Positions 35,583 through 43,714 of a stretch of 64,000 bases of DNA are shown piece after piece (position 1 is the stretch's first letter; every line of letters begins with the position of its first letter). The DNA comes from Roseomonas sp. AR75. GTDB lineage: Bacteria; Pseudomonadota; Alphaproteobacteria; Acetobacterales; Acetobacteraceae. The stretch spans positions 248,001 to 312,000 of the forward strand of contig NZ_STGB01000001.1 of NCBI RefSeq assembly GCF_005222815.1, written 5' to 3'. The notes under the pieces are model-generated. The model was not told the origin of the DNA. It worked only from the letters and a program-made list of their open reading frames with translations, and ran no database searches. The translations under genes were made by a program, and so were the position numbers.

Positions 35583-36293
35583 ATGCCGGAAAGCTCAGGC
35601 AATCTTGCCAAGCCCACAATTCTCGTCGTCGAGGATGAGGCGCCACTGCTCACGCTGCTGCGCTACAACCTGGAGAAGCAGGGGTTCCGGGTGGAGGAGG
35701 CGGCAGATGGTCAGGAAGCGCTGCTGCGGGTCGCCGAGGCGAAGCCTGACCTGATCCTGCTCGATTGGATGTTGCCGGCACTGTCAGGCCTCGAGGTGTG
35801 CCGCCAGATCCGGCGGCGCCCGGCGACGCGGGATCTTCCCATCATCATGGTCACGGCCCGCACCGAGGACCAGGATGCTGTGCGGGCGCTGGACACCGGC
35901 GCGGATGACTACATCGCCAAGCCCTTCGCGATGGAGGCATTGCTCGCGCGCATCCGTGCGCTGCTGCGGCGGTCGGGCGCGGTGCCGGTCAAGGGCCGGC
36001 TGGTTTGGCAGGACGTCGTGATGGACCAGGACGCGCATCGGGTGACGCGGGGTGGCCGCGCGCTTCATCTCGGCCCGACCGAATATCGTCTGCTCGAGTT
36101 CTTCCTTCAACATCCTGGCAGGGTCTTCTCGCGCGAGCAGTTGCTCGATGCGGTCTGGGGGCGGGATATCCATGTAGAGCCGCGCACGGTGGACGTGCAT
36201 ATCCGCCGCCTTCGCAAGGCAGTGAATGGCGACGGCGAGGGGGACGTGATCCGGACGGTCCGCTCGGCCGGCTACGCCCTGGATGTCGAGTGA
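35583..36293 (+). CDS. phoB: Phosphate response regulator PhoB
   Basis: 236 aa OmpR-class regulator. The receiver domain has the acidic pair in VVEDE, the phospho-acceptor in ILLDWMLP near residue 60, Thr in MVTART and Lys in AKPF. The winged-helix domain has GPTEYRLLEFFLQHPGRVFSREQLL and VDVHIRRLRKA. It would bind the Pho box before pstS. The kinase gene phoR is not beside it. Its last 22 bp overlap the convergent frameshifted gene. Confidence 0.93.
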   Translation: MPESSGNLAKPTILVVEDEAPLLTLLRYNLEKQGFRVEEAADGQEALLRVAEAKPDLILLDWMLPALSGLEVCRQIRRRPATRDLPIIMVTARTEDQDAVRALDTGADDYIAKPFAMEALLARIRALLRRSGAVPVKGRLVWQDVVMDQDAHRVTRGGRALHLGPTEYRLLEFFLQHPGRVFSREQLLDAVWGRDIHVEPRTVDVHIRRLRKAVNGDGEGDVIRTVRSAGYALDVE

Positions 36294-36927
36294 TTCGCCA
36301 CCGGTCGTCGCACCCGTGCGTGAAGGCCCGCCATGAGCGCGATCCCGACGACGAGCAAGCCGATCGCGGCCGGCTCTGTTACGGCGACGAGGCCGGAACA
36401 GCCTCCGGCAACGCGCTCGGTCGTCGGAAAGCCGCCGCTCAGATTGCCATGCGCGATGCAGGTCACGCGCGTGTCGTTGGAGGCAAGATCGGAAAAGCCG
36501 ATCTCGTAGTCATAGGCGACAGGGTTCAGGGCCCTGGATTGAGCGGCCCGAACACGCCTGCGGCCAGGGAGAACTTAGAGACCAACGCGACGTAGTTGCC
36601 GAGCGCGATCGCGGTGTTCAGCGTCGCGGCGCTTCCCGCAGCCGGCGCATCCGCCGAAAACAGCAGATCGGCGGCATCGAGCGTTCCGTCGTCCTGATAG
36701 ATCCTGAGGCTCGGCCTCCCGATCTTCACCGGACTTGTCAGTTCGCTGATGGTGATCTCGATCGGGCCGGATGCCTGCACCTCGAAATAGAAGCGATCTG
36801 CGGTCGTGAGGATGCCGTTCGTCTCGATGGCGCCTGCTTCCACGATGACAGCCCGGGCTGGCTGTGCCGATACGGCAAGCAGGCCGGTAGCCAGCAGCGC
36901 GGCCGCCAGACATGCGCGCGATGCCAT
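36272..36927 (-). pseudogene. PEP-CTERM-like exported protein with frameshift
   Basis: The frame from ATG 36927 (strong GGGAGGGAAGG upstream) encodes a signal peptide ending PARA and about 130 residues of a secreted beta-rich domain, then stops at 36526. One base out of frame the sequence continues sensibly: NPVAYDYEIGFSDLASN, then a C-terminal sorting tail T-E-P, a hydrophobic helix (AAIGLLVVGIALMAGL) and basic residues, ending at 36272. A lost base near the GGGCCC run at 36529-36534 joins the two parts into a protein of about 218 aa. The sorting motif has Thr where PEP-CTERM has Pro. Real mutation, phase variation or a sequence error are all possible. The 3' end overlaps phoB. Confidence 0.75.
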
Positions 36928-37055
36928 CCTTCCCTCCCTTGGCGACGTGCGGCGCCGGGACAGGTCCTGCGGCCGCGTGCGGATCATACCGTCGCGACGC
37001 CGCCCGCGAGACCGATCGTTCTTGTCCGGACTTCACAGCCGCGTCAGCGGCACCA

Positions 37056-38123
37056 TCAGGTTTCCGGCTCCTCGATCCGGTAGAGCGGCACGAGCGCGAG
37101 GCGGCGCAAGGCGTTGCGCGCCAGTGCCTCGATTTCGCGCCGGTCCGTCGTGTCCGGGTCGACGGTCATCCAAGCGGTTGCGAGCCGTCGCCAGAACACG
37201 GAGAGATCCACAAGTCTTTCGCGGTAGCGCTCCTGCTCCCGGATGAGCCGTGTCGGAGCCTCGAGCGGCAATGGCTTGCGCATTGCGGCCACGGCTTGGG
37301 CGAGAATCGTTTCCGCGGTGCGACGCGGACGACCGATCTGTGGCAGCAGGGCGTCCAGCGCGCGGGTCAGCAGGTCGCCGGCCCAGCGGCGATCGGCGCC
37401 GAGCGATTCCCGTGTCCGGCGCAGCATCTTTTCCATCGAGGCATAGTCGGGCTGCGTGGCCGCGGCGGCCAGCACGCGGGCATGCGCATTGGCGAGTTTC
37501 TGGAGACGGCGGGCGAGGGGGGCCATCGTGCCCATGGCGAAGCCCCCCTGCGTGATGCAGTGGGCTACGGCAGATTCGAACATCGTCGGGCCGGGTGGAA
37601 TCCTGCGCATGGCCTCGGCCAGGGCCTGCCCCTCTTCGCCCGCCGTCGCGGCAAGCCGGTCGACCAATGCGCTGGTCGCGGCGTAGAGGTGGTGCTCCTC
37701 CGGCAGTTCCGGATCCTCGTCCAGCAATGCGCCGGGTAGCGTGTCGCCAGGCTGGATGCGCTCCACGCAGCGCAGCGCCGCCGGTACGAGCCGGAGAAGG
37801 CGGAAGTCGCGGGTGCCCGGTGCGATATCGAAGATCCGGTGCGCACTCTCGATGTCGACGACCATGCGAAGATGAGCGAAGGCGCGGATCACGCCGATGC
37901 CGCCCCCGGCGTCGCGTTCGAAAGCCAGGCCGGGCTCGTTCATCCAGTTCGCCTCGAACTCGAAGCGCGTTGGGGGCCACGCCTCACCATCCGCTACGCC
38001 TGGGATGCGCACCGGGTCGAATCGGTGTGGGTCTGGCAGCCGCTCGGCCGTCGCCGGTGGCATGAAGGCGCTGGGATCGGGAGCGGCAGCCGTGTTCGAC
38101 ACGGTCTCACTGTGGCGGGACAA
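37056..38123 (-). CDS. Unrecognised 355-aa cytoplasmic protein
   Basis: I do not recognise the family. From about residue 50 the sequence is a soluble, mostly helical protein, rich in Arg, Ala and Leu, without signal peptide or membrane segment. Conserved-looking stretches include WPPTRFEFEANWMNEPG, HCITQGGFAMGTMAPLARRL and SVFWRRLATAWMTVDPDT. The start is uncertain: the long frame opens with TTG, a GTG lies 21 bp in (38102) and an ATG 60 bp in (38063), none with a good ribosome site. Coding is supported by length and by typical high-GC third-position use. It is transcribed away from the OmpA-type gene. Confidence 0.6.
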   Translation of the reverse strand: MSRHSETVSNTAAAPDPSAFMPPATAERLPDPHRFDPVRIPGVADGEAWPPTRFEFEANWMNEPGLAFERDAGGGIGVIRAFAHLRMVVDIESAHRIFDIAPGTRDFRLLRLVPAALRCVERIQPGDTLPGALLDEDPELPEEHHLYAATSALVDRLAATAGEEGQALAEAMRRIPPGPTMFESAVAHCITQGGFAMGTMAPLARRLQKLANAHARVLAAAATQPDYASMEKMLRRTRESLGADRRWAGDLLTRALDALLPQIGRPRRTAETILAQAVAAMRKPLPLEAPTRLIREQERYRERLVDLSVFWRRLATAWMTVDPDTTDRREIEALARNALRRLALVPLYRIEEPET

Positions 38124-38210
38124 GGGTTAACGCTCCGTCGCCGAGACCCGGATTGACGGGCGCCTCCCGGCCGGGCGAGGTAGCGGCTCACGACTTCCGG
38201 AGCCAAGCCT

Positions 38211-38639
38211 ATGCGCCGCCGCGCTGCCCTTGCCGCGATCGCCGCTGTCCCGCCCGCCCTCCTGGCTGCCTGCGCCCCGACCAGCCCGCCGGACGGCAAC
38301 CTGGCGCAGCAACCGGTCCGGGTGGTGTTCTTCCAGGAGGACAGCGTGGATGTGACGCCCACGGCGATGGACGTCATCCAGGATGCGGCCCAGGTGGCCA
38401 AGCGGTTTCCGAATGCGCCGGTACGGGTCCTGGGCTTCATCGCGCCGGACCCGGTCAATGCGCCGACTGTCGTGCAGGCCCTACGGCTCTCCCGCGTGCG
38501 CGCCGACCGGGTGGCGGCGGAGCTTGTCCAGCTCGGCGTCTCACGCGATCGCGTCCAGATCCGCGGCCGTGGCACGGCGGATGTGGCGGACGCCGCAGTC
38601 GAGGCCCGGCGGGTCGAGATCCATATCGGCCCCAACTGA
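38211..38639 (+). CDS. OmpA-type lipoprotein
   Basis: 142 aa. The signal peptide ends in a lipobox L-L-A-A-C, giving a lipidated Cys near residue 20. The rest is a compact OmpA C-terminal (peptidoglycan-binding) domain: VVFFQEDSVDVTP at the start, VRVLGFIAPD, LSRVRADRVAAELVQLGV and a final RRVEIHIG. The usual N-x-x-L-S-x-x-R-A core is present as L-R-L-S-R-V-R-A. It presumably tethers the outer membrane to peptidoglycan. It lies 62 bp before recQ on the same strand. Confidence 0.85.
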   Translation: MRRRAALAAIAAVPPALLAACAPTSPPDGNLAQQPVRVVFFQEDSVDVTPTAMDVIQDAAQVAKRFPNAPVRVLGFIAPDPVNAPTVVQALRLSRVRADRVAAELVQLGVSRDRVQIRGRGTADVADAAVEARRVEIHIGPN

Positions 38640-38701
38640 GGCACGTCTTGGCCCGGCGTGGAATGCGGATGCGCTTGCCAGGCTGACGCGAGGCCGTGGG
38701 C

Positions 38702-40549
38702 ATGGCATCGGGTGACATGCCTTATGACGGCCGATTCGACGGCGACCCCTTCAGTGTTCTGGCGCGTGTCTTCGGGCATGCAGGCTTTCGCGGCCGCCAG
38801 GAAGAGGTCGTTCGCCACGTGGCGGATGGCGGTTCGGGCCTCGTGCTCATGCCGACCGGGGGTGGCAAGTCGCTCTGCTACCAAGTGCCGGCGTTGTGCA
38901 GGCCCGGCGTGGGAATCGTCGTCTCCCCCCTGATCGCGCTGATGGAGGATCAGGTCGCCGCACTGCGCCAGCAGGGGGTCGCTGCGGCGGCTCTGCATTC
39001 CGACCTGCCGGAAGGCGAGGCCCGAAAGGTGCTGGCGGAACTGCACGCAGGCGACCTGAAGCTCCTCTACGTTTCGCCAGAACGCCTGACGCTCGAAGGC
39101 ACGCTCGCGCGGCTGGATACCCTGCCCATCGCGCTGTTTGCCGTGGACGAAGCGCACTGCGTCTCCCAGTGGGGGCACCATTTCCGGCCGGAATACCGCG
39201 GGCTGGGCGTTCTCGCCGCCCGTTTTCCGCGCACCCCGCGGCTTGCTCTGACGGCAACGGCGGACCCGCGTACCGTCGAGGATATCCGGGCCCAGCTCGG
39301 GCTTTCCGACGCTCCGGTTTTCCGCGGCGGCTTCGACCGACCGAATATCCGCATCGAGGCGCGGCCGCGCGAGCAGGAGCGTGCGCAGCTGCGAGCCCTC
39401 CTCCGCGAGCATGCGGGGGCGTCGGGCGCCGGCATCATCTACTGCGGCAGCCGGGCGCGCACCGAGCAGACCGCTGAGTGGCTGCGGGGTGAGGGACAGG
39501 ATGCCCTGGCCTTCCATGCCGGCATGGAGGCAGCGGACAAGCGCGAGGCCCATCGTCGCTTTGCGCGCGGTGACGCCGTCATCATGTGCGCGACGATTGC
39601 CTTCGGCATGGGCATCGACCGGCCCGATGTCCGCTGGGTGCTGCACCTCGACCTGCCGCGCAGCCCCGAGAGTTGGTACCAGGAAATCGGTCGCGCCGGG
39701 CGTGATGGTCTACCCGCCCATGCGCTGCTGCTCTACGGCGCCGGCGATATCGCCCTCGCGCGGCATCGGGTCGAGGAAAGCTCCGCGGCGCCGGAGCAGA
39801 AGCGCATCGAGCGGCAGCGATTGGAAGCTATGGTCGCGATCGCCGAATCCGCGACATGCCGGCGCGCTTTGCTGTTGCGCTGCTTCGGCGAGGAGCCGCC
39901 CCAGGACTCGGCTGGCTCTGTCGTGCCATGTGGCAATTGCGATGTATGCCTGTCGCCGCCCAGACTGTTCGATGGCACCGTGGCTGCGCAGAAGCTGCTG
40001 TCTGCTGTATTGCGCACCGGACGCCGCTTCGGCGTGGGACATGTCGTTGACGTGCTGCGCGGCCGGCTGACGGAGAAGGTGGCGCAGTTCGCGCATGACC
40101 GGCTGCCGACTTTCGGTGTCGGCAAGGACCTGTCGGATGCGGCATGGCGCGGCGTCGCTCGACAGCTGGTCGCCCACGGCGCGCTCGACGTCGCAGTGGA
40201 AAATCACGGCGAACTCGTGCCGACGGAGGCTGCCCGCCCGATCCTGCGGGGCGAGGAGAAGCTCATGCTGCGCGCCGACGTCGCGCGCCAGGCCGCGCCT
40301 TCGCGCGGCGGCCGCGTCGGTGGCGCGCCTGCCTCCGGCGATCCACTCTTCGAGAAGCTCAGGGAGTGGCGCCGCGCCGAGGCACAAGCGCAGTCCGTGC
40401 CCGCCTATGTCATTTTTCAGGATCGTACGCTTGCCGAAATCGCGACGGCGAGGCCGCGCAGTCTCGACCAGCTTGGTGCGATACCTGGCGTTGGTCGCAC
40501 CAAGCTCGAACGCTACGGCACCGCCGTCCTGAAGGTGTTGCAGGACTGA
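38702..40549 (+). CDS. recQ: ATP-dependent DNA helicase RecQ
   Basis: 615 aa. Walker A PTGGGKS at 51-57, the DEAH box in VDEAHCVSQWGHHFRPEYR near residue 147, and motif VI YQEIGRAGRDG identify superfamily 2 RecQ. A zinc-binding subdomain follows (Cys residues in CRRALLLRCFG and CGNCDVC), then a winged-helix RQC domain and a C-terminal HRDC domain ending GVGRTKLERYG. It unwinds DNA 3' to 5' in recombination and repair. A GTG six bases earlier and an ATG 15 bases later are alternative starts. Confidence 0.95.
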   Translation: MASGDMPYDGRFDGDPFSVLARVFGHAGFRGRQEEVVRHVADGGSGLVLMPTGGGKSLCYQVPALCRPGVGIVVSPLIALMEDQVAALRQQGVAAAALHSDLPEGEARKVLAELHAGDLKLLYVSPERLTLEGTLARLDTLPIALFAVDEAHCVSQWGHHFRPEYRGLGVLAARFPRTPRLALTATADPRTVEDIRAQLGLSDAPVFRGGFDRPNIRIEARPREQERAQLRALLREHAGASGAGIIYCGSRARTEQTAEWLRGEGQDALAFHAGMEAADKREAHRRFARGDAVIMCATIAFGMGIDRPDVRWVLHLDLPRSPESWYQEIGRAGRDGLPAHALLLYGAGDIALARHRVEESSAAPEQKRIERQRLEAMVAIAESATCRRALLLRCFGEEPPQDSAGSVVPCGNCDVCLSPPRLFDGTVAAQKLLSAVLRTGRRFGVGHVVDVLRGRLTEKVAQFAHDRLPTFGVGKDLSDAAWRGVARQLVAHGALDVAVENHGELVPTEAARPILRGEEKLMLRADVARQAAPSRGGRVGGAPASGDPLFEKLREWRRAEAQAQSVPAYVIFQDRTLAEIATARPRSLDQLGAIPGVGRTKLERYGTAVLKVLQD

Positions 40550-40563
40550 CCAGCCGCTGCCTT

Positions 40564-40589
40564 CACTGGCCCATGAGATTCAACCAGTG
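40564..40589. terminator. Weak hairpin between recQ and ABC exporter
   Basis: CACTGG and CCAGTG, 14 bp apart, between the convergent recQ and ABC transporter genes, followed on the plus strand by TAGAAAAACTTG. Short stem, so only a possible terminator. Confidence 0.3.
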
Positions 40590-40642
40590 GTAGAAAAACT
40601 TGTAGCGAAAGCAATCCCGCCAAAGGGTTGCCACTCGCGCCG

Positions 40643-42373
40643 CTACGCTGAAACGGGAGAAAGCCTGCCCTCCGCGACGTTCAGTTGGCGATCATGGAAG
40701 CGCGCGACGGCCGGCCGATGCGCAATGGACAGCACGGCCGTCTCGGGCATCCGTTCGCGCACGAGCCTGTAGAGCGCCTCCTCTCCTGCGGGGTCGAGGC
40801 TCGCCGTCGCTTCGTCCAGGAAGAGGAAACCCGGCTGGACCAGGAGTGCGCGCGCAAAGGCCAGGCGTTGCTGCTCCCCGCCCGACAGCCGGCGATCCCA
40901 GCTGTCTTCCTCATCGAGCCGGTCGACGAGCCGCGACAGTCCGACGGCTGTCAGGGCGTCGCGGATCGCCGCCTCGGGTACGTCTTGCGCGTCGAGGGGA
41001 TAGCAGACGGCGCGCCGCAACGTCCCGAGGGGGAAATACGGCCGCTGCGGGAGGAACAGCGCCCGTGCGCCTTCGGGCACCGTGACCACGCCGCGTCCGA
41101 AGGGCCAGATGCCCGCGATGGCGCGGAACAGGGTGGACTTGCCGCTGCCCGAAGCGCCGGTGATCAGCACCGCTTCCGCGCGGTTCAGCCTGAGCGAAGC
41201 ATCCTGCAACAGGATGCGGCCATCCGGCAGCGCCAGCGTCACGCCATTCACCACGACTGCACCGTCCGCCCCCGACTGCGTCTCGACGCCCGTATCGGTC
41301 CGCCGCGCCGTCGCGATGGCCCGATCGAATGTGGTCAGCCGTTCGACAGTCGCGCGCCACTCGGTGAGGCGCGCATAATTGTCGACGAACCAGGAGAGCG
41401 AGCCCTGCACTTGGCCGAAGGCGCTCGAGGTTTGGATCAGCCCGCCGAGAGGTATGCGGCCGGCGAAATAGGCCGGTGCGGCGACGACGATCGGGAAGAT
41501 CGAGGCAACCTGCGTGAAGCCGGCCGTGAAGAAGGTCAGGCGCTTCGTGGCGACCATGATGGCCCACCAGTTCTCCATCAAGGCGCGGAAGCGCGCTGTC
41601 AGGCCGCGCTGCTCATCGGCCTCGCCGCCATAGAGGGCGACGCCTTCCACGTTGTCGCGCACGCGCATGAGCCCGTACCGGAAGTCCGCCTCGACGCGCT
41701 GCTGGAGAAAGTTCAGGTCAATGAGTCGCCGGCCGATCAGATGCGCCAGCCATGTGCCCAGCACCGAATAGAGGATCGCGACCCAGACCATGTAGCCGGG
41801 GATGGAGATCCCCAGGACCTCCAGGGGGCCGCTCAGCGACCAGAGCACGAAGATGAACGAAAAGAGGGTGACGACGCTGTTCATCAGCCCGAGCCCCAGC
41901 GTCAGCGTGTCGTCCACGAACAGGCGGATATCGTCGGCGATGCGCTGATCCGGGTTGTCGGTGACCGGATCGGTCAGCGCGATGCGATAATAGGCGCGGT
42001 CCGCCAGCCAATCGGCGAGGTAGCGTTCCGTCAGCCAGCGGCGCCAGCGGATCTGCAGCGCCTGGCGCAGATACAGTTGATAGACGGCGATCAGGATGTA
42101 GGCGGCCGCGACGAGACAGAAGCCGGGAAACCAAGTGCCGTCCGCTTCACCTCCCAGCAGCAGGAGTGACCAGAAGGTCGCACCGTCCTTCTGCTCCAGC
42201 GCATTGTAGAAGGCGCGCTGCCAGTAGGTCAGCACGACGGTCATCCCGACAAGCGAAAGGTTGAGCACGATGACCGCCGCGAGCAGCGCCACGCCTCGCC
42301 CGCGCTCCGAGCTCGACCAATAGGGCCGTGTCAGGGCCCAGGCATCGCTCAGGAAGTGGCCGACGCGTCGCAT
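40643..42373 (-). CDS. ABC transporter permease-ATPase, YddA/SbmA-like
   Basis: 576 aa fusion of membrane and ATPase domains. The N-terminal half has about six helices and the family blocks YWQRAFYNALEQKD and QIRWRRWLTERYLADWL, typical of the YddA/SbmA/ABCD group. The C-terminal half has Walker A GASGSGKST, signature LSGGEQQRLAFARALL and Walker B FLFLDEATASLD. Members form homodimers and move peptides, vitamin B12 or fatty acyl compounds. It lies 27 bp behind the DUF1499 gene and so may be the last gene of the long minus-strand run, though its role seems separate. Confidence 0.88.
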   Translation of the reverse strand: MRRVGHFLSDAWALTRPYWSSSERGRGVALLAAVIVLNLSLVGMTVVLTYWQRAFYNALEQKDGATFWSLLLLGGEADGTWFPGFCLVAAAYILIAVYQLYLRQALQIRWRRWLTERYLADWLADRAYYRIALTDPVTDNPDQRIADDIRLFVDDTLTLGLGLMNSVVTLFSFIFVLWSLSGPLEVLGISIPGYMVWVAILYSVLGTWLAHLIGRRLIDLNFLQQRVEADFRYGLMRVRDNVEGVALYGGEADEQRGLTARFRALMENWWAIMVATKRLTFFTAGFTQVASIFPIVVAAPAYFAGRIPLGGLIQTSSAFGQVQGSLSWFVDNYARLTEWRATVERLTTFDRAIATARRTDTGVETQSGADGAVVVNGVTLALPDGRILLQDASLRLNRAEAVLITGASGSGKSTLFRAIAGIWPFGRGVVTVPEGARALFLPQRPYFPLGTLRRAVCYPLDAQDVPEAAIRDALTAVGLSRLVDRLDEEDSWDRRLSGGEQQRLAFARALLVQPGFLFLDEATASLDPAGEEALYRLVRERMPETAVLSIAHRPAVARFHDRQLNVAEGRLSPVSA

Positions 42374-42400
42374 GTGTCTTGTCCTGCGGAAGGGGCGCCG

Positions 42401-42844
42401 TCAGCGGGCGTTCTGCAGCGCGCGCGTGAAGGCGCCGCGCCAGTCGGCGATTCGGCGCGCATTCACACCGAAGTCGGAGTAGCCGAGCAGGCTGCGCGAA
42501 TAGAGGAACAGCCCCGTTCCGCCGGGCATCGCGCGAACCTCGCCATTGATGAGATCGGGAAAATTCGCGATGCGGGAGCGCGCGACCCACTGGGCCTGAT
42601 ACCGGTCCGGCCATTCGGCCATGCGCCAGACTCGCTCCATTCCATCGCCAAGATTTCGCAAGGCGCGCCAGGCGGCATCCAGCGACACAGGGAGCAAGGG
42701 TGCCGCCTCGTGGCGCTCCGCCGTAGCGCCAGGCGGGCAGGCGAGTGCAGCGTTCGGCGAGGAGGGCAGTCGGAGCGAGTCGAAGTCGATCGGTGCGGGC
42801 GGCGGAAGTCCCGCGGTGCCGCGGCCAAGCAGCAGATCGAACAT
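42401..42844 (-). CDS. DUF1499 protein
   Basis: 147 aa. The C-terminal half shows the DUF1499 pattern: W-P-D-R-Y-Q-A-Q-W-V-A-R-S, PDLINGEVRAMPGGTGLFLYSRS, and the closing GYSDFGVNARRIADW. No function is established for the family. No clear membrane segment remains in this copy; relatives often have one. It starts 2 bp after the DUF3253 stop, so the two are coupled. Confidence 0.8.
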   Translation of the reverse strand: MFDLLLGRGTAGLPPPAPIDFDSLRLPSSPNAALACPPGATAERHEAAPLLPVSLDAAWRALRNLGDGMERVWRMAEWPDRYQAQWVARSRIANFPDLINGEVRAMPGGTGLFLYSRSLLGYSDFGVNARRIADWRGAFTRALQNAR

Positions 42845-42846
42845 CG

Positions 42847-43119
42847 TCAGTCCTCCTTCGCGGATGGATGGATGCGCAGGCGAATGACGCCGCGTATCTC
42901 TGCGCCAGGATCCACGGGCTTACCCTTGCGTAGCACATCGATCTTGCCGGCTTGCGCGAGCCGGATCGCGGCGGAGCGGACCGCGCCAAGCAAACTGCGC
43001 CATCCGGCTTCATCCGTTGCAAGGGCTCGCGCAACCTCGCTCGGACAGACGGACTTGTCGCCGCCGCGCGTCAGTGTCTGACGCAGGATCTCTGCCTCGA
43101 TTTGGTCGCGTGCGATCAT
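42847..43119 (-). CDS. DUF3253 protein
   Basis: 90 aa winged-helix-like protein. It begins MIARDQIEAEILRQTLTRG and has the characteristic CPSEVARALA and KGKPVDPGAEIRGVIRLR blocks. The ATG at 43119 has a poor ribosome site but fits the family length; the longer frame runs into the upstream PNPOx-like gene. DUF3253 proteins are usually found next to deoxyribodipyrimidine photolyase or flavin genes; the role is unknown. Here a flavin-type gene precedes by 22 bp. Confidence 0.8.
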   Translation of the reverse strand: MIARDQIEAEILRQTLTRGGDKSVCPSEVARALATDEAGWRSLLGAVRSAAIRLAQAGKIDVLRKGKPVDPGAEIRGVIRLRIHPSAKED

Positions 43120-43141
43120 CTTGGCCTGTTGCGGTGGATCG

Positions 43142-43714
43142 TCATGGGACGAGCCATGTGCATTGCAGCGCAGCGTCATCCCGCCAGGTGAACAGGGCGC
43201 GTCGGTGGCCGCCTGCCGAGAGGTGGAGCCATTCGAGCCGGTCGAACCGGATGCAGAGTACCCGAAAATGGGCTCGCCCCATCTCGGGATCGGTAGGCGC
43301 TTGGGGTGGCTCGGGCACCGGTGAGCCCGGGGTGCGCTCTGTCGCGTAGCACTTCCGGGACGCCGGCCGGCTTGCACGCCATGCGCCCTCCACGATCCCG
43401 TCGTTCGAATGCACCGTGCACCGGCCGGTCAGCCGCAACTGCAGGGCCGCGACCGCATCGTAGAGATGCACCGCGCAGCGCGGCTCCCGCAGAAGCGACG
43501 CGACCTTGCGGGATCGGGCGTCGGTGTGGAGGAGCACCACGCGCTGCGTCCCGTCGAAGCCCCGCAGCACGACCGTGCGTATCTCGGGCGCCCCGTCGAG
43601 CCCGGTCGTCGCCAGTGTCGGTGTATGGAAGGCGCAACGCCGGTCCTTCACGCCTGCCGCGAGACGCCGGAAGGCCTCGTCGAGGCACGCCGGCAGTGTC
43701 GCCGCATGCGTCAT
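43142..43714 (-). CDS. Pyridoxamine 5'-phosphate oxidase-like FMN protein
   Basis: 190 aa split-barrel flavoprotein. RTVVLRGFD and VVLLHTDARSRKV match the FMN/phosphate-binding strands of the PNPOx family, and the end has IRFDRLEWLHLSAGGHRRA, typical for this subgroup. It probably reduces or oxidises a small substrate with FMN and is not necessarily PdxH. The start overlaps the renalase-like gene's stop by ATGA. Confidence 0.82.
   Translation of the reverse strand: MTHAATLPACLDEAFRRLAAGVKDRRCAFHTPTLATTGLDGAPEIRTVVLRGFDGTQRVVLLHTDARSRKVASLLREPRCAVHLYDAVAALQLRLTGRCTVHSNDGIVEGAWRASRPASRKCYATERTPGSPVPEPPQAPTDPEMGRAHFRVLCIRFDRLEWLHLSAGGHRRALFTWRDDAALQCTWLVP

Noticed and set aside
36272..36466. 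Separate 64-aa gene
   Set aside because: It starts in the middle of a continuous domain, has no ribosome site or signal peptide, and fits as the shifted end of the upstream frame.
40564..40589. Strong terminator after recQ
   Set aside because: Stem only 6 bp with a 14-nt loop; kept only as a low-confidence hairpin.
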